A stretch of DNA of 64,000 nucleotides from Chryseobacterium paludis (GCF_025403485.1 NZ_CP099966.1:868001-932000), one strand, 5' to 3'. Shown: positions 55,398 through 63,828, numbered from the stretch's first letter. A program made the numbers and translations. Notes: generated from the sequence alone by a model not told the origin.

Positions 55398-55429
55398 AAA
55401 GTGTCGTTATACTGATAATGGCATTTTTT
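55398..55429 (+). terminator. terminator after gpmI
   Basis: A 13-bp stem with three G-T pairs (from 55398, loop actg at 55411-55414) is followed by T's. Confidence 0.7.
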
Positions 55430-55493
55430 ATGATATATGTCATGCATATTATGAGAGGCATATGTTATTATGCGCTAAATAATAAATAAATCA

Positions 55494-55501
55494 TATCTTT
55501 G
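55494..55501 (+). promoter_or_regulatory. -7 box candidate for the acyl-ACP desaturase gene
   Basis: TATCTTTG matches TAnnTTTG 34 bp upstream of the ATG at 55535. Confidence 0.45.
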
Positions 55502-55534
55502 TATATTAAATTATAATAAATCTAAATAACGGAA

Positions 55535-56512
55535 ATGTATCAAACGCTGGTAAGGAAAGAAGTAATGGGTATCTTGGAAAAGGAAGTAAGTTCTTTTCTG
55601 GAAAAATTTTTGACGCCAATTGAAAAAATATGGCAGCCCTCAGATTACCTTCCAGATCCATCAAGTGCAGATTTTAAATATGATTTAGAAGAAATTCAGA
55701 CCTTTGCGCGCGAAATGCCTTATGATCTTTTTGTTACTCTTATTGGTGACTGTATCACAGAAGAGGCATTGCCATCTTACGAATCATGGTTAATGGGGGT
55801 AGACGGAATAAATCAGGAAGAAAAAGTAGGTTGGGCCAATTGGGTGAGATCTTGGACAGGAGAGGAAAACAGACATGGTGACTTATTGAACAAATATCTT
55901 TATTTGTGTGGTAGAGTAAACATGAGAGAAGTTGAAATCACTACCCAATATCTGATCAGTGATGGTTTTGACTTGGGGACAAGTATGGATCCTTACAGAA
56001 ACTTTGTGTATACAAGCTTTCAGGAAACTGCTACTAATATTTCTCATAGAAGAGTAGGAACTTTAGCAAAGCAATCCGGAAACGGGAAATTGGCTAAAAT
56101 GTGTGGTGTGATTGCCGCTGATGAAGCCAGACATGCTAAAGCATATAAACATTTTGTTGCTAAAATTCTAGAATTAGATCCTTCAGAAATGATCCTGGCA
56201 TTTGAAGATATGATGCGTAAAAAAATTGTAATGCCTGCCCATTTAATGAGACAGTCAGGACAAAAAGCTGGTGAGCTTTGGGGACATTTCTCAGATGCAG
56301 CTCAAAGATGTATGGTATATACCGGTCAGGATTATATCAATATCATGAAAGAATTATTGGATGAATGGAAGATAGAACATATTAAAGGGCTTACTGAAAA
56401 AGCTGAAAAAGCTCAGGAATATCTTATGAAACTTCCTTCCAGACTGCAAAAAATTACAGATAGAGTATCCACTCCAGACTTACAATTTCAATTCAGTTGG
56501 GTGAAAAGTTAG
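55535..56512 (+). CDS. acyl-ACP desaturase
   Basis: A 325-residue soluble diiron enzyme of the plant-type stearoyl-ACP desaturase family. It inserts a double bond into ACP-bound fatty acids using oxygen and ferredoxin-like electrons. The two iron motifs are EENRHGDLL (about residue 110) and DEARHAKAY (about residue 200), giving the two E/DExxH pairs of the diiron cluster. An in-frame ATG at 55565 is possible, but the first ATG is kept. The ferredoxin encoded at 11942 could be a donor, though there is no local link. Confidence 0.9.
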   Translation: MYQTLVRKEVMGILEKEVSSFLEKFLTPIEKIWQPSDYLPDPSSADFKYDLEEIQTFAREMPYDLFVTLIGDCITEEALPSYESWLMGVDGINQEEKVGWANWVRSWTGEENRHGDLLNKYLYLCGRVNMREVEITTQYLISDGFDLGTSMDPYRNFVYTSFQETATNISHRRVGTLAKQSGNGKLAKMCGVIAADEARHAKAYKHFVAKILELDPSEMILAFEDMMRKKIVMPAHLMRQSGQKAGELWGHFSDAAQRCMVYTGQDYINIMKELLDEWKIEHIKGLTEKAEKAQEYLMKLPSRLQKITDRVSTPDLQFQFSWVKS

Positions 56513-56539
56513 GAAAAGAATACATAAAATTATAAAGTA

Positions 56540-56572
56540 AGAGTGCCGAGTGTTTTTTGGCACTCTTTTTAT
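56540..56572 (+). terminator. terminator after the desaturase gene
   Basis: An 8-bp perfect stem (agagtgcc with ggcactct) and a following T run. The -33 box of the next promoter overlaps its distal arm. Confidence 0.85.
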
Positions 56573-56584
56573 TTCTTATCTTTG
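56556..56584 (+). promoter_or_regulatory. promoter candidate for the HAD-like gene
   Basis: TTTG at 56556-56559, a 17-bp spacer, then TATCTTTG at 56577-56584. The ATG at 56607 is 22 bp beyond. The -33 part lies in the terminator hairpin of the previous gene. Confidence 0.5.
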
Positions 56585-56606
56585 CACTGCTAAAAACGCA
56601 AAAAAA

Positions 56607-57038
56607 ATGTTAAACAATAAAAAAATTGCTGTAGATTTCGACGGAACAATTGTTGACGATGCCTATCCCGGAATTGGTAAGGCAAAGATCTTCGCTTTTG
56701 AAACATTAAGAAAACTTCAGTCTGAAGGCTACAGATTAATTCTTTGGACATACAGACACGGAAAAACATTAGATGAAGCGGTAGAATTCTGCAAAAAAAA
56801 CGGAATAGAGTTTTATTCCGTTAATGGCAGCTTCGAAGGAGAGGTTTTTGACCCTGAAACACAATCTCGAAAAATAGATGCCGATTGGTTTATTGATGAT
56901 AGAAATCTAGGCGGTTTTCCAGGTTGGGGAGAGATCTATAATATTATCAATGAAAGAATAGAATTCCGTGTTGAAGGCAAAGAAGTTTTAGCATATTCTA
57001 AACTTAAAAAAGATAAGAAAAAAGGATTATTCTGGTAA
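56607..57038 (+). CDS. HAD-superfamily small hydrolase
   Basis: A 143-residue cytoplasmic protein of the BT0820-type HAD group. IAVDFDGTIVDD holds the nucleophile and acid/base Asp pair, LILWTYRHGK the second motif Thr, and DADWFIDDRNLGG the metal-binding Asp pair. The ATG at 56607 follows a predicted -7 box; a longer reading from 56550 would start inside the terminator. Family members are small phosphatases of unknown substrate. It is separated from map by the 8-bp-unit repeat at 57046. Confidence 0.85.
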   Translation: MLNNKKIAVDFDGTIVDDAYPGIGKAKIFAFETLRKLQSEGYRLILWTYRHGKTLDEAVEFCKKNGIEFYSVNGSFEGEVFDPETQSRKIDADWFIDDRNLGGFPGWGEIYNIINERIEFRVEGKEVLAYSKLKKDKKKGLFW

Positions 57039-57045
57039 GAAAAAT

Positions 57046-57129
57046 CTAACAATATAACAATGTAGCAGTTTACCAATTTTAATATTTGTATTGTTACATT
57101 GCTAAATTCATAAATTGTTACATTAGAAC
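57046..57129. repeat. 8-bp-periodic inverted repeat up to the map start codon
   Basis: The left arm is four tandem 8-mers from 57046 (ctaacaat, ataacaat, gtagcagt, ttaccaat). The right arm is five 8-mers from 57090 (attgttac, attgctaa, attcataa, attgttac, attagaac), the reverse complement of the same NTARCAAT unit. The centre is AT-rich (57078-57089). The last unit ends at 57129, directly before the ATG of map, so the element forms the 5' leader or promoter region of that gene. Confidence 0.75.
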
Positions 57130-57939
57130 ATGATTCAATTAAAAACAATAGACGAACTTCGTCTCATGAAACAGAGTGCTCAGTTGGTTTCAAAAACATT
57201 AGGAATGTTAGCGAAAGAAATCAAACCGGGAATTACTACTTTGTATTTAGATAAATTAGCGCATGATTTTATTAAAGACCATGGTGGTGAACCTGCATTC
57301 TTAGGATATGGAGGTTTTCCAAATTCATTATGTATTTCTCCAAATGAACAGGTAGTACATGGTTTTCCCAATAATGATATTATTAAAGAAGGCGACGTAC
57401 TTTCTGTAGATTGTGGAGCTATTTTAAATGGCTTTGTAGGGGATCATGCCTATACATTTGAAATCGGAGAAGTAAAGCCTGAGATCAAAAAACTATTGCA
57501 GATTACCAAAGAATCTCTTTATAAAGGAATTGAACAATGTGTGAGAGGAAAGAGAATAGGAGACATTTCTCATGCAATTCAGGCTCATTGTGAAAAAGAA
57601 GGTTATGGAGTAGTAAGAGAGCTCGTAGGACATGGATTAGGAAGAAAAATGCATGAAGACCCTCAAGTACCTAACTATGGGAGACAGGGAAGTGGAAAAG
57701 TCATTAAAGATGGTTTAGCGCTTGCCATTGAACCTATGGTAAATCTGGGAACTGAAAAAGTGAAGTTCCATAATGATGGCTGGACGGTAACAACTTTAGA
57801 TAATCAGCCTTCAGCACATTTTGAGCATGATGTAGCGGTAATTAATGGAAAACCTGTATTGCTTTCTACCTTCAAATATGTATATGAAGCTTTAGGTATT
57901 CAAAGTGATGAGGAAAAGCCTTTCCAAATGGATTTTTAA
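57130..57939 (+). CDS. map: type I methionyl aminopeptidase
   Basis: A 269-residue metalloenzyme that removes the initiator methionine from new proteins. The five metal ligands are visible: Asp in SVDCGAILNGF and FVGDHAYTF, His in VGHGLGRKMHEDPQVPNYG, Glu in AIEPMVNLG and Glu in HFEHDVAVINGK. Length matches the family. It overlaps the following methyltransferase gene by 1 bp, so the two are co-translated. Confidence 0.97.
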   Translation: MIQLKTIDELRLMKQSAQLVSKTLGMLAKEIKPGITTLYLDKLAHDFIKDHGGEPAFLGYGGFPNSLCISPNEQVVHGFPNNDIIKEGDVLSVDCGAILNGFVGDHAYTFEIGEVKPEIKKLLQITKESLYKGIEQCVRGKRIGDISHAIQAHCEKEGYGVVRELVGHGLGRKMHEDPQVPNYGRQGSGKVIKDGLALAIEPMVNLGTEKVKFHNDGWTVTTLDNQPSAHFEHDVAVINGKPVLLSTFKYVYEALGIQSDEEKPFQMDF

Positions 57940-58706
57940 TGAAAAAAGTAACCAAGCTTTTACTGAATACAATTCCGCGTCCGATGCTTATTACGATGAG
58001 TATCTGGGCGAGACCTCTTATCTATCAGTTTTTTAAGGGCGATGAATTTTTCGATCCTATTGATGGAAAATCATATCGTAAATTTCTTCCCTATGGCTAT
58101 GGGAAGCAAAGAGAAAATGCTTTGTCCCCGGGAACCTTAAGCCTGGAAAGACACCGTCAGATGTGGCTGTATCTTCAAAATGAAACTGATTTTTTTATTA
58201 AAAATTATAAAGTTTTACATATCGCTCCAGAGCAAGAGTTTCTGAGGAAATTCAAGAGAATGAGAAATCTTGATTATATTTCTGCAGATCTTTTTTCCCC
58301 TATTGTAGATGTAAAAGCAGATATTCTTGATCTTCCTTTTGCTGACGAAAGTTTCGATATCGTTTTCTGTAACCATGTTTTGGAACATATTGAGGATGAT
58401 GCCAAAGCCATAAGCGAGCTTTATAGGGTAATGCGACCTGGCGGATGGGGGATTTTTCAGGTTCCTATGAAAAATTCATTAGAGAAAACCTATGAAGATT
58501 TTTCTATTAAAGATCCTAAAGAACGTCAAAAACATTTCGGTCAGTATGATCATGTTCGTTGGTATGGAATGGATTATTTTGATAGGCTAAAAAAAGCTGG
58601 TTTTGAAATAGAACCTAATTTCTATTCGCAAAACTTCTCAGAAGAAGAAATAAGAAAATTCGGTTTAAGGCATAATGAGATCTTACCGGTTGTTTTTAAA
58701 AAATAA
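57939..58706 (+). CDS. SAM-dependent methyltransferase of unknown substrate
   Basis: A 255-residue class I methyltransferase. The SAM-binding region includes VLHIAPEQEFLRKF, SADLFSPIVDVKADILDLPF and FDIVFCNHVLEHIEDDAKA, and YRVMRPGGWGIFQVP is the typical post-core motif. Its N-terminal about 80 residues are basic and hydrophobic (LITMSIWARPLIYQFFKG) and may bind the substrate or membrane. It is coupled to map by a 1-bp overlap. The substrate cannot be read from sequence. Confidence 0.85.
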   Translation: MKKVTKLLLNTIPRPMLITMSIWARPLIYQFFKGDEFFDPIDGKSYRKFLPYGYGKQRENALSPGTLSLERHRQMWLYLQNETDFFIKNYKVLHIAPEQEFLRKFKRMRNLDYISADLFSPIVDVKADILDLPFADESFDIVFCNHVLEHIEDDAKAISELYRVMRPGGWGIFQVPMKNSLEKTYEDFSIKDPKERQKHFGQYDHVRWYGMDYFDRLKKAGFEIEPNFYSQNFSEEEIRKFGLRHNEILPVVFKK

Positions 58707-58709
58707 ATA

Positions 58710-58742
58710 AAAAAATGTCTTCAGGTTCTGAAGACATTTTTT
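58710..58742. terminator. bidirectional terminator between the methyltransferase and Gdx/SugE genes
   Basis: A 15-bp perfect stem (58710-58724 with 58728-58742), a 3-nt loop and A/T tracts at both ends. Confidence 0.92.
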
Positions 58743-58759
58743 ATGATAAGATGTATACT

Positions 58760-59086
58760 TTAGTGAGAAGCAGCTTTTAACCCTATGATAGAACCAATAA
58801 GGGTAGAGATGAAGAAAATTCTCCAAAAGGTTACAGGATCTTTAAAAAAGAGCATACCCATTAAAGCGGTACCTACAGCACCAATCCCCGTCCATACGGC
58901 ATAAGCTGTTCCTATCGGTAATGTTTGTGTAGCTTTGATCAGTAATAACATACTGATGGTCATCGTAACCAAAAAGCCTGCAAACCAATAATACATTTCT
59001 GATCCTGTTGTTTCTTTTGCTTTTCCTAAACAAGATGCAAAAGCAACTTCAAACAATCCTGCGATAATTAAAATAATCCAGTTCAT
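58760..59086 (-). CDS. small multidrug resistance family exporter, Gdx/SugE type
   Basis: A 108-residue inner-membrane protein with four transmembrane helices. The conserved Glu of helix 1 is in IAGLFEVAFA, and TLPIGTAYAVWTGIGAVG is characteristic. The sequence pattern fits the SugE/Gdx subgroup, whose studied members export guanidinium, better than EmrE. No guanidine riboswitch is visible in the 138 bp upstream. It works as a dual-topology dimer in relatives. Confidence 0.85.
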   Translation of the reverse strand: MNWIILIIAGLFEVAFASCLGKAKETTGSEMYYWFAGFLVTMTISMLLLIKATQTLPIGTAYAVWTGIGAVGTALMGMLFFKDPVTFWRIFFISTLIGSIIGLKAASH

Positions 59087-59224
59087 TTTTATTTTTTTTC
59101 TCCTGCAAAGTTCCGCATTTATGAGGAATAAAAATTTTACAAATGTTAAAAAATAAGTTTTTCTTCTTTTAGGCTATATTGATAATCAATAAAGATTTTT
59201 TCTAATTAGAAATCTTACAAATTA

Positions 59225-59788
59225 TTATCTGATCTCAGCTCTGATTCTACTCAAGCTTACCTGTGTAATTCCTAAATAAGAAGCAATATGTCCCAACTGA
59301 ACCCTCTTCAAAAGATTAGGTTTGTCACGCATTAAGTCTTTATAGCGCTCAGTAGATGTTTTAAATTGTCTGGAGATAATTAATTCTTCTGTTTTTACAA
59401 GCTCTCTTTCTGCAAATTTCCGTCCCCAATTGGCAATATAAATATCCTCATTGAATAGCTTTCTCAGATTTTCAGTAGCCAACTGGTAAAGTTCGCAATC
59501 CTCCAACAATTCAATGCTTTCATAGCCTGGTTTATTTTCTACGTAGCTTTTCATAGAAATTACCGTTTCACCTTCGCTACCAAACCAAAATGTAATATCA
59601 TTATCTTCCGTAGAAGCGTAGGCGCGAACAATTCCTCTTTTTATAAAGTACACATAAGGAATAATCTTATTTGCTTCCATGAGGCAAAAGCACTTTGGAT
59701 AAGAAACTTCTGTAATATACATTTTCAAATTTTCCTTTGAAGCTGCAGGAAGGGGAAGTATACTATCAATAATTTCGTCTATGGTCAT
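59225..59788 (-). CDS. Crp/Fnr-family transcriptional regulator
   Basis: A 187-residue protein with an N-terminal cyclic-nucleotide-binding-type beta barrel (about residues 25-125; PYVYFIKRGIVRAYAST) and a C-terminal helix-turn-helix (HIASYLGITQVSLSRIRAE). There is no Cys cluster for an Fe-S sensor, and key cAMP-binding residues are not evident, as is common in Bacteroidota Crp-like proteins. The target may be the downstream Gdx-type gene, but the effector is unknown. Confidence 0.88.
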   Translation of the reverse strand: MTIDEIIDSILPLPAASKENLKMYITEVSYPKCFCLMEANKIIPYVYFIKRGIVRAYASTEDNDITFWFGSEGETVISMKSYVENKPGYESIELLEDCELYQLATENLRKLFNEDIYIANWGRKFAERELVKTEELIISRQFKTSTERYKDLMRDKPNLLKRVQLGHIASYLGITQVSLSRIRAEIR

Positions 59789-60118
59789 GAGGGTAAATTG
59801 TGATGGGTCAAAATTATCTGTTTTTCATGATTAATTAAAAAATATGAGAACTAATTTTATTTTATAACTAGTAAAGAATCTGAAAAATTACCGAAAATAA
59901 GTCAAAATAGAAAGGAGATGAAATGGATTTTAGCAGAGTATTACTCAAATGAAATAGAAGTTATGTGTTTTTAATTGATTTATTTTCAGTTGTTTAAGTT
60001 GCTGATTGGTGTCCTTTTTAAGAAGTTGCGAAACTACAATAATTTTATAAAAAAATTATGCTATTTATTATACATTTTTTTATATTTTATGAAATACTTT
60101 TGTATGTCAATCAATAAA
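59789..60118. other. 330-bp AT-rich divergent spacer
   Basis: It separates the Crp-like and LacI-like genes. Only the -7-like box at 60095 stands out. A long reading of the LacI gene from 59975 adds low-complexity hydrophobic sequence not seen in the family and is rejected. Confidence 0.5.
60095..60102 (+). promoter_or_regulatory. -7 box candidate for the LacI-family gene
   Basis: TACTTTTG matches TAnnTTTG 16 bp upstream of the ATG at 60119. No -33 TTG is seen in the flanking A/T-rich sequence. Confidence 0.4.
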
Positions 60119-61120
60119 ATGAAAAGAGCTTCCATAAAAGATATTGCAAGAATTGCCGGTGTTTCCGTAGCAACAGTTTCATATGTATTAAATAGAAAGG
60201 AAGGAAGCAGGATCAGTGAAGCTACAAAAATTAAGATTCTCGAAGTAGCAAAAGAAATTAATTATGCTCCAAATAAGATTGCCAGAAGTCTTAAAATGAG
60301 CAATAGTAAACTTATAGGCTTGATTGTTCCTGATATTTCAAACGATTTCTTTTCTAATATCGCAAGATGGATAGAAAATGAAGCCATGAAGTTAGGTTAC
60401 ACGATCCTTATTGGGAGTTCTGACGAAAATCCAGATAAATTCAGACAGCTTACAGAACTTTTTTCTGAACAGCAGGTTGATGGAATGATTGTAGTTCCAG
60501 TTGTTGGCTCAGATGATGCGATCAAAAAACTTTTGAATAATGAATACCCCGTTGTTAGTGTCGATTATTACCTTGAAAATGTTAATCTTCCTGCAGTAAC
60601 ACTGAATAATTTTGAAATCTCTGAAATTATAGTCGATTATCTTATTGATCATAATTTCGAGGAATTAATTTATGTAGGTTATAACACAAAATTGCCTCAT
60701 TTACTTGACAGGCAACGTGGTTTTGAGCGAAAGGTTCGTGAAAGAGGTATTATAGCAAAAAAAGTTTTAGTGGATATGAAAGATGTTACACCTAAAGTTC
60801 ATACCGAGCTTAAGAAGCAACTTAAAATTACTTCTAAAAAGACCGCCTTGTATTTTTTAAATAATAAAATTGGAATTGCCGGATTAAATTATCTGGTTAG
60901 AAATAAGATAAAGGTTCCTGAGGATGTTTCTGTAATTGCATTTGATGAAACAGATGCCTACACTTTATTTCCCACGGAAGTTACCTACATTAGACAGCCT
61001 TTGGAAGAAATGGCTGTTAATGCTTTAAAACTTCTTGATGATCAGATTAAAAACTTTTCCGAAAAGGGAACAAGAATAATCTGTTCTGGTGAATTGATCA
61101 AAATGAAATCTGTAAAGTAA
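60119..61120 (+). CDS. LacI-family sugar-responsive repressor
   Basis: A 333-residue regulator with an N-terminal LacI helix-turn-helix (SIKDIARIAGVSVATVSYVLNR) and hinge helix, followed by a periplasmic-binding-protein-like sensor domain (LIGLIVPDISNDFFSNIARWIE, VDGMIVVPVVG, VSVIAFDETDAYTLF). The ATG at 60119 gives a standard length; ATG 60104 is an alternative five codons upstream. It lies 31 bp upstream of a PfkB sugar kinase, and a perfect palindromic LacI-type operator lies in that gap. The effector is probably a sugar or its phosphate, perhaps fructose. Confidence 0.93.
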   Translation: MKRASIKDIARIAGVSVATVSYVLNRKEGSRISEATKIKILEVAKEINYAPNKIARSLKMSNSKLIGLIVPDISNDFFSNIARWIENEAMKLGYTILIGSSDENPDKFRQLTELFSEQQVDGMIVVPVVGSDDAIKKLLNNEYPVVSVDYYLENVNLPAVTLNNFEISEIIVDYLIDHNFEELIYVGYNTKLPHLLDRQRGFERKVRERGIIAKKVLVDMKDVTPKVHTELKKQLKITSKKTALYFLNNKIGIAGLNYLVRNKIKVPEDVSVIAFDETDAYTLFPTEVTYIRQPLEEMAVNALKLLDDQIKNFSEKGTRIICSGELIKMKSVK

Positions 61121-61135
61121 AATTTTATAAATAAT

Positions 61136-61147
61136 TTAAACGTTTAA
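61136..61147. promoter_or_regulatory. perfect palindrome TTAAACGTTTAA, LacI-type operator
   Basis: A 12-bp perfect palindrome with a central CG, as in LacI/GalR operators, lies between the regulator gene and the kinase ATG at 61152, 4 bp before it. I found no second copy by eye in the regulator's own upstream region or in the susC spacer. Confidence 0.6.
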
Positions 61148-61151
61148 CCAT

Positions 61152-62048
61152 ATGATACAAGACAATCAATATGTGGTATGTTTCGGAGAAGTCCTCTGGG
61201 ACCTATTTCCTCAGGGAGCAAGAGCAGGGGGAGCACCATTTAATGTTGCCTATAATGTTTATAAAATGGGAGTAAATGTTGAAGTACTCAGTAGAATAGG
61301 AAGTGATGAGCTTGGAGATAAGCTTATTGATCAGATTAAAAATTGGGGAATTACCACCGATTATATTCAGGTTGATGATCAAAAACCTACGAGTACCGTT
61401 ATTGCTACTATTGATGAAGATAATGAAGCCAGCTACGAAATTATTAATGATGTAGCCTGGGATTATATAGAATTTCTACCCAAATTGGCTGAGTTAGTTT
61501 CTAATGCCGATGCATTTATTTTTGGAAGCTTAGCTGCAAGGAATGAAAAAACAAGGAAAACACTCCTTAAGCTTTTGGAGTATGCAAAACTTAAAATTTT
61601 TGATGTCAATTTCAGACCTCCATTTGTGGATGTTGACCTTATTACAGAACTTTTATATCATGCAGATATCGTGAAGATGAATAAAGCCGAGATGAGACAG
61701 ATCCTCGATTTCCTTGATGTAGAATATGTGAATGAGGATCAAAGTGCGGCCTTTATTCAGGATCACTTTAAGATAAAGGAAATTGTTCTGACTAAAGGTA
61801 GTAAAGGAGCAAGGTATTTTGTAGAAAATGAAAGCTATGACTGCCCGGCAGTTCCTATCACAATTGCAGATACTGTAGGAAGTGGAGATTCTTTTCTTGC
61901 AGGTTTTATTTCTAAAAGAATTCAACTCGAAGCACCTTATAAAATAATGAAAGAGGCTATTGCTCTGGGAGCTTTTATAACTTCAAAACCGGGAGCTTGT
62001 CCTGATTATGAATATGAGGAATTTCAAAAATTCAGAGACCAGTACTAA
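61152..62048 (+). CDS. PfkB-family sugar kinase, fructokinase-like
   Basis: A 298-residue ribokinase-fold enzyme. The N-terminal CFGEVLWDLFPQGARAGGAPFN is typical of fructokinases. The catalytic Asp and anion hole are in IADTVGSGDSFLAGFISK. FDVNFRPPFVD and LTKGSKGARYF complete the family blocks. It phosphorylates a hexose, probably fructose, with ATP. It is controlled by the palindrome and LacI regulator just upstream. No sucrose, inulin or levan enzyme is in the window, so the sugar source is unknown. Confidence 0.85.
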   Translation: MIQDNQYVVCFGEVLWDLFPQGARAGGAPFNVAYNVYKMGVNVEVLSRIGSDELGDKLIDQIKNWGITTDYIQVDDQKPTSTVIATIDEDNEASYEIINDVAWDYIEFLPKLAELVSNADAFIFGSLAARNEKTRKTLLKLLEYAKLKIFDVNFRPPFVDVDLITELLYHADIVKMNKAEMRQILDFLDVEYVNEDQSAAFIQDHFKIKEIVLTKGSKGARYFVENESYDCPAVPITIADTVGSGDSFLAGFISKRIQLEAPYKIMKEAIALGAFITSKPGACPDYEYEEFQKFRDQY

Positions 62049-62094
62049 AGATCTAAATCTTTAAAATTAATCCTAAAGACCGGTTTTCTTTTAG

Positions 62095-62102
62095 TAACTT
62101 TG
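62095..62102 (+). promoter_or_regulatory. -7 box candidate for era
   Basis: TAACTTTG matches TAnnTTTG 21 bp upstream of the ATG at 62123. Confidence 0.45.
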
Positions 62103-62122
62103 CAATCCGTAATATAATTTTT

Positions 62123-62998
62123 ATGCACAAATCAGGATTTGTAAATATAGTTGGAAAACCTAATGCTGGAAAATCGACCTTGCTGAACCAATTGATGGGC
62201 GAGAAGTTGGCGATCGTAACGCAGAAGGCACAAACAACACGTCACAGAATTTTTGGAATTTATAATGAAGAGGACTTACAGATCGTATTTTCTGATACAC
62301 CGGGAGTATTAGACCCAAAATACGGGTTACAGGAAAAAATGATGGATTTTGTAAAGGACTCTTTACAGGATGCTGATGTCTTTTTATTCATTGTGGATGT
62401 TACAGATAAAGCTGAACCTTCAGAATTTTTAATTGAAAAGCTGAATAAAATTCCTGTTCCTGTTTTACTTTTATTAAATAAAGTAGATCAGACCAATCAG
62501 GAGGGACTTGAAAAATTGGTAGAAGAATGGCATAATAGGATTCCTAAAGCTGAAATTTTACCTATTTCTGCACTGAATGCATTTAATACAGATGTTATTC
62601 TGCCTAAGCTTAAATCGATGTTGCCGGAGAACCCACCTTATTACGATAAGGATCAATATACAGATAAGCCGGAAAGATTTTTTGTAAATGAGGCAATTCG
62701 TGAAAAAATTCTTCTGAACTATGATAAAGAAATTCCTTATTCAGTAGAAGTTGTTACCGAACAATTTAAAGAAAAGGAGGGAATCATTTTTATAGATTCT
62801 ATTATTTATGTAGAAAGAGATACCCAAAAGGGAATTATTATTGGCCATAAAGGGGAAGCAATTAAAAAAGTAGGAACAGAGGCAAGGATAGATCTGGAGA
62901 AATTTTTCTCAAAAAAAATTCACCTTAATTTATTCGTAAAGGTGAAAAAAGACTGGCGTAAAAACGACCGGGATCTGAAGAATTTCGGATACAGATAA
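62123..62998 (+). CDS. era: GTPase Era
   Basis: A 291-residue ribosome-assembly GTPase that binds the 3' end of 16S rRNA during small-subunit maturation. G1 is GKPNAGKSTLLN, G3 DTPG (FSDTPGVLDP), G4 LLNKVDQ and G5 PISALN. The KH domain lies at the C-terminus (IIIGHKGEAIKKVGTEARI), ending in KKDWRKNDRDLKNFGYR. It is cytoplasmic and of standard length. Confidence 0.98.
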   Translation: MHKSGFVNIVGKPNAGKSTLLNQLMGEKLAIVTQKAQTTRHRIFGIYNEEDLQIVFSDTPGVLDPKYGLQEKMMDFVKDSLQDADVFLFIVDVTDKAEPSEFLIEKLNKIPVPVLLLLNKVDQTNQEGLEKLVEEWHNRIPKAEILPISALNAFNTDVILPKLKSMLPENPPYYDKDQYTDKPERFFVNEAIREKILLNYDKEIPYSVEVVTEQFKEKEGIIFIDSIIYVERDTQKGIIIGHKGEAIKKVGTEARIDLEKFFSKKIHLNLFVKVKKDWRKNDRDLKNFGYR

Positions 62999-63064
62999 AC
63001 TAAAATGTCAATAATCATCGTTGTATAGAAAGATTTTATTATCTTTAAACTAAATTTTTCATAC

Positions 63065-63493
63065 ATGAATTATAGTAACTCAAATTCTAATCCTATATTT
63101 AGAGATATTATACTGTTAATTGTGAGAGTTTTTATTGGATTTTCCATGCTTTCTCACGGATTTCCCAAGCTTCAGATGTTACTGGAAGGAGGGAAGATCG
63201 AGTTTTATGATTTCCTGGGGCTGGGTCCACAGATATCTTTAATTCTTACTATCGTAGCAGAGTTTGTATGTTCTATACTTCTGATTTTGGGATTGTTTAC
63301 CAGAGTAGCTTTAGGCTTTCTCATATTTACAATGGCTATTGCTGCCTTTGTAGTTCATGGTGCAGATCCTTTTGAGAAACGAGAATTGGCTTTCATTTAT
63401 TTATCTGCATATCTTCTGTTAATGTGCTTTGGAGCAGGAAGATTTTCGATAGATCATATGATTGAAAAAAGAAAAAGAGCTTCAGATTGGTAA
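63065..63493 (+). CDS. DoxX-family membrane protein
   Basis: A 142-residue inner-membrane protein with four hydrophobic segments. RVFIGFSMLSHGFPKLQM, AEFVCSILLILGLFTR and FVVHGADPFEKRELAFIYL are DoxX landmarks. The family includes subunits or relatives of quinone-linked oxidoreductases and actinobacterial thiol-homeostasis complexes. The function here is unknown. It is transcribed alone and ends at a strong bidirectional terminator. Confidence 0.88.
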   Translation: MNYSNSNSNPIFRDIILLIVRVFIGFSMLSHGFPKLQMLLEGGKIEFYDFLGLGPQISLILTIVAEFVCSILLILGLFTRVALGFLIFTMAIAAFVVHGADPFEKRELAFIYLSAYLLLMCFGAGRFSIDHMIEKRKRASDW

Positions 63494-63514
63494 AAAGATC
63501 TAAAAAAATATAAT

Positions 63515-63545
63515 AAAAAAGAGCATTAATCTAATGCTCTTTTTT
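63515..63545. terminator. bidirectional terminator between DoxX and the peptide gene
   Basis: A 14-bp perfect stem including A/T tracts (gagcatta with taatgctc) around a 3-nt loop. It serves the DoxX gene and the minus-strand peptide gene. Confidence 0.92.
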
Positions 63546-63552
63546 ATTTCTG

Positions 63553-63714
63553 TTAAGGTCTGCAAGGAAGTGTTGATGGTATGCAATCCCAAATTGGAGA
63601 ACCATTTTCATCTCTTCCCGTAACACAAGCTCTATAACCTGATTCACACAAAGGGGCATTTCCTCCATTAACAGTCTTAAGGTCTTTCTTTGATAATTTG
63701 CGTAAATTTTTCAT
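63553..63714 (-). CDS. bacteriocin-like small peptide with double-glycine leader
   Basis: A 53-residue peptide. The N-terminal part, MKNLRKLSKKDLKTVNGG, is a typical double-glycine leader (Leu and Lys spacing before Gly-Gly), to be cut by a C39-type peptidase/ABC transporter after residue 18. The mature 35-residue part (starting NAPLCESGYRAC) has four cysteines at 23, 30, 44 and 51, spaced C-x6-C-x13-C-x6-C, and ends PCRP. It lies 8 bp from the terminator at 63515. The gene is similar in pattern to the one 151 bp upstream. No transporter or modification gene is in the window. Confidence 0.8.
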   Translation of the reverse strand: MKNLRKLSKKDLKTVNGGNAPLCESGYRACVTGRDENGSPIWDCIPSTLPCRP

Positions 63715-63828
63715 ACTTTTTTGATTTAATTTGAATCACTAATGTAATATTTATTTTATTATATCACAAGATTAGGATTAAATGCTATTTAATTGTTCTT
63801 AATTTTATAAGCTGAAAATAGATAAAGA

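Noticed and set aside
59930..59970. Shine-Dalgarno-like aaaggag followed by an ATG and a nine-codon frame
   Set aside because: Bacteroidota use little Shine-Dalgarno signalling, and such a short frame without amino-acid bias has no support as a leader peptide.
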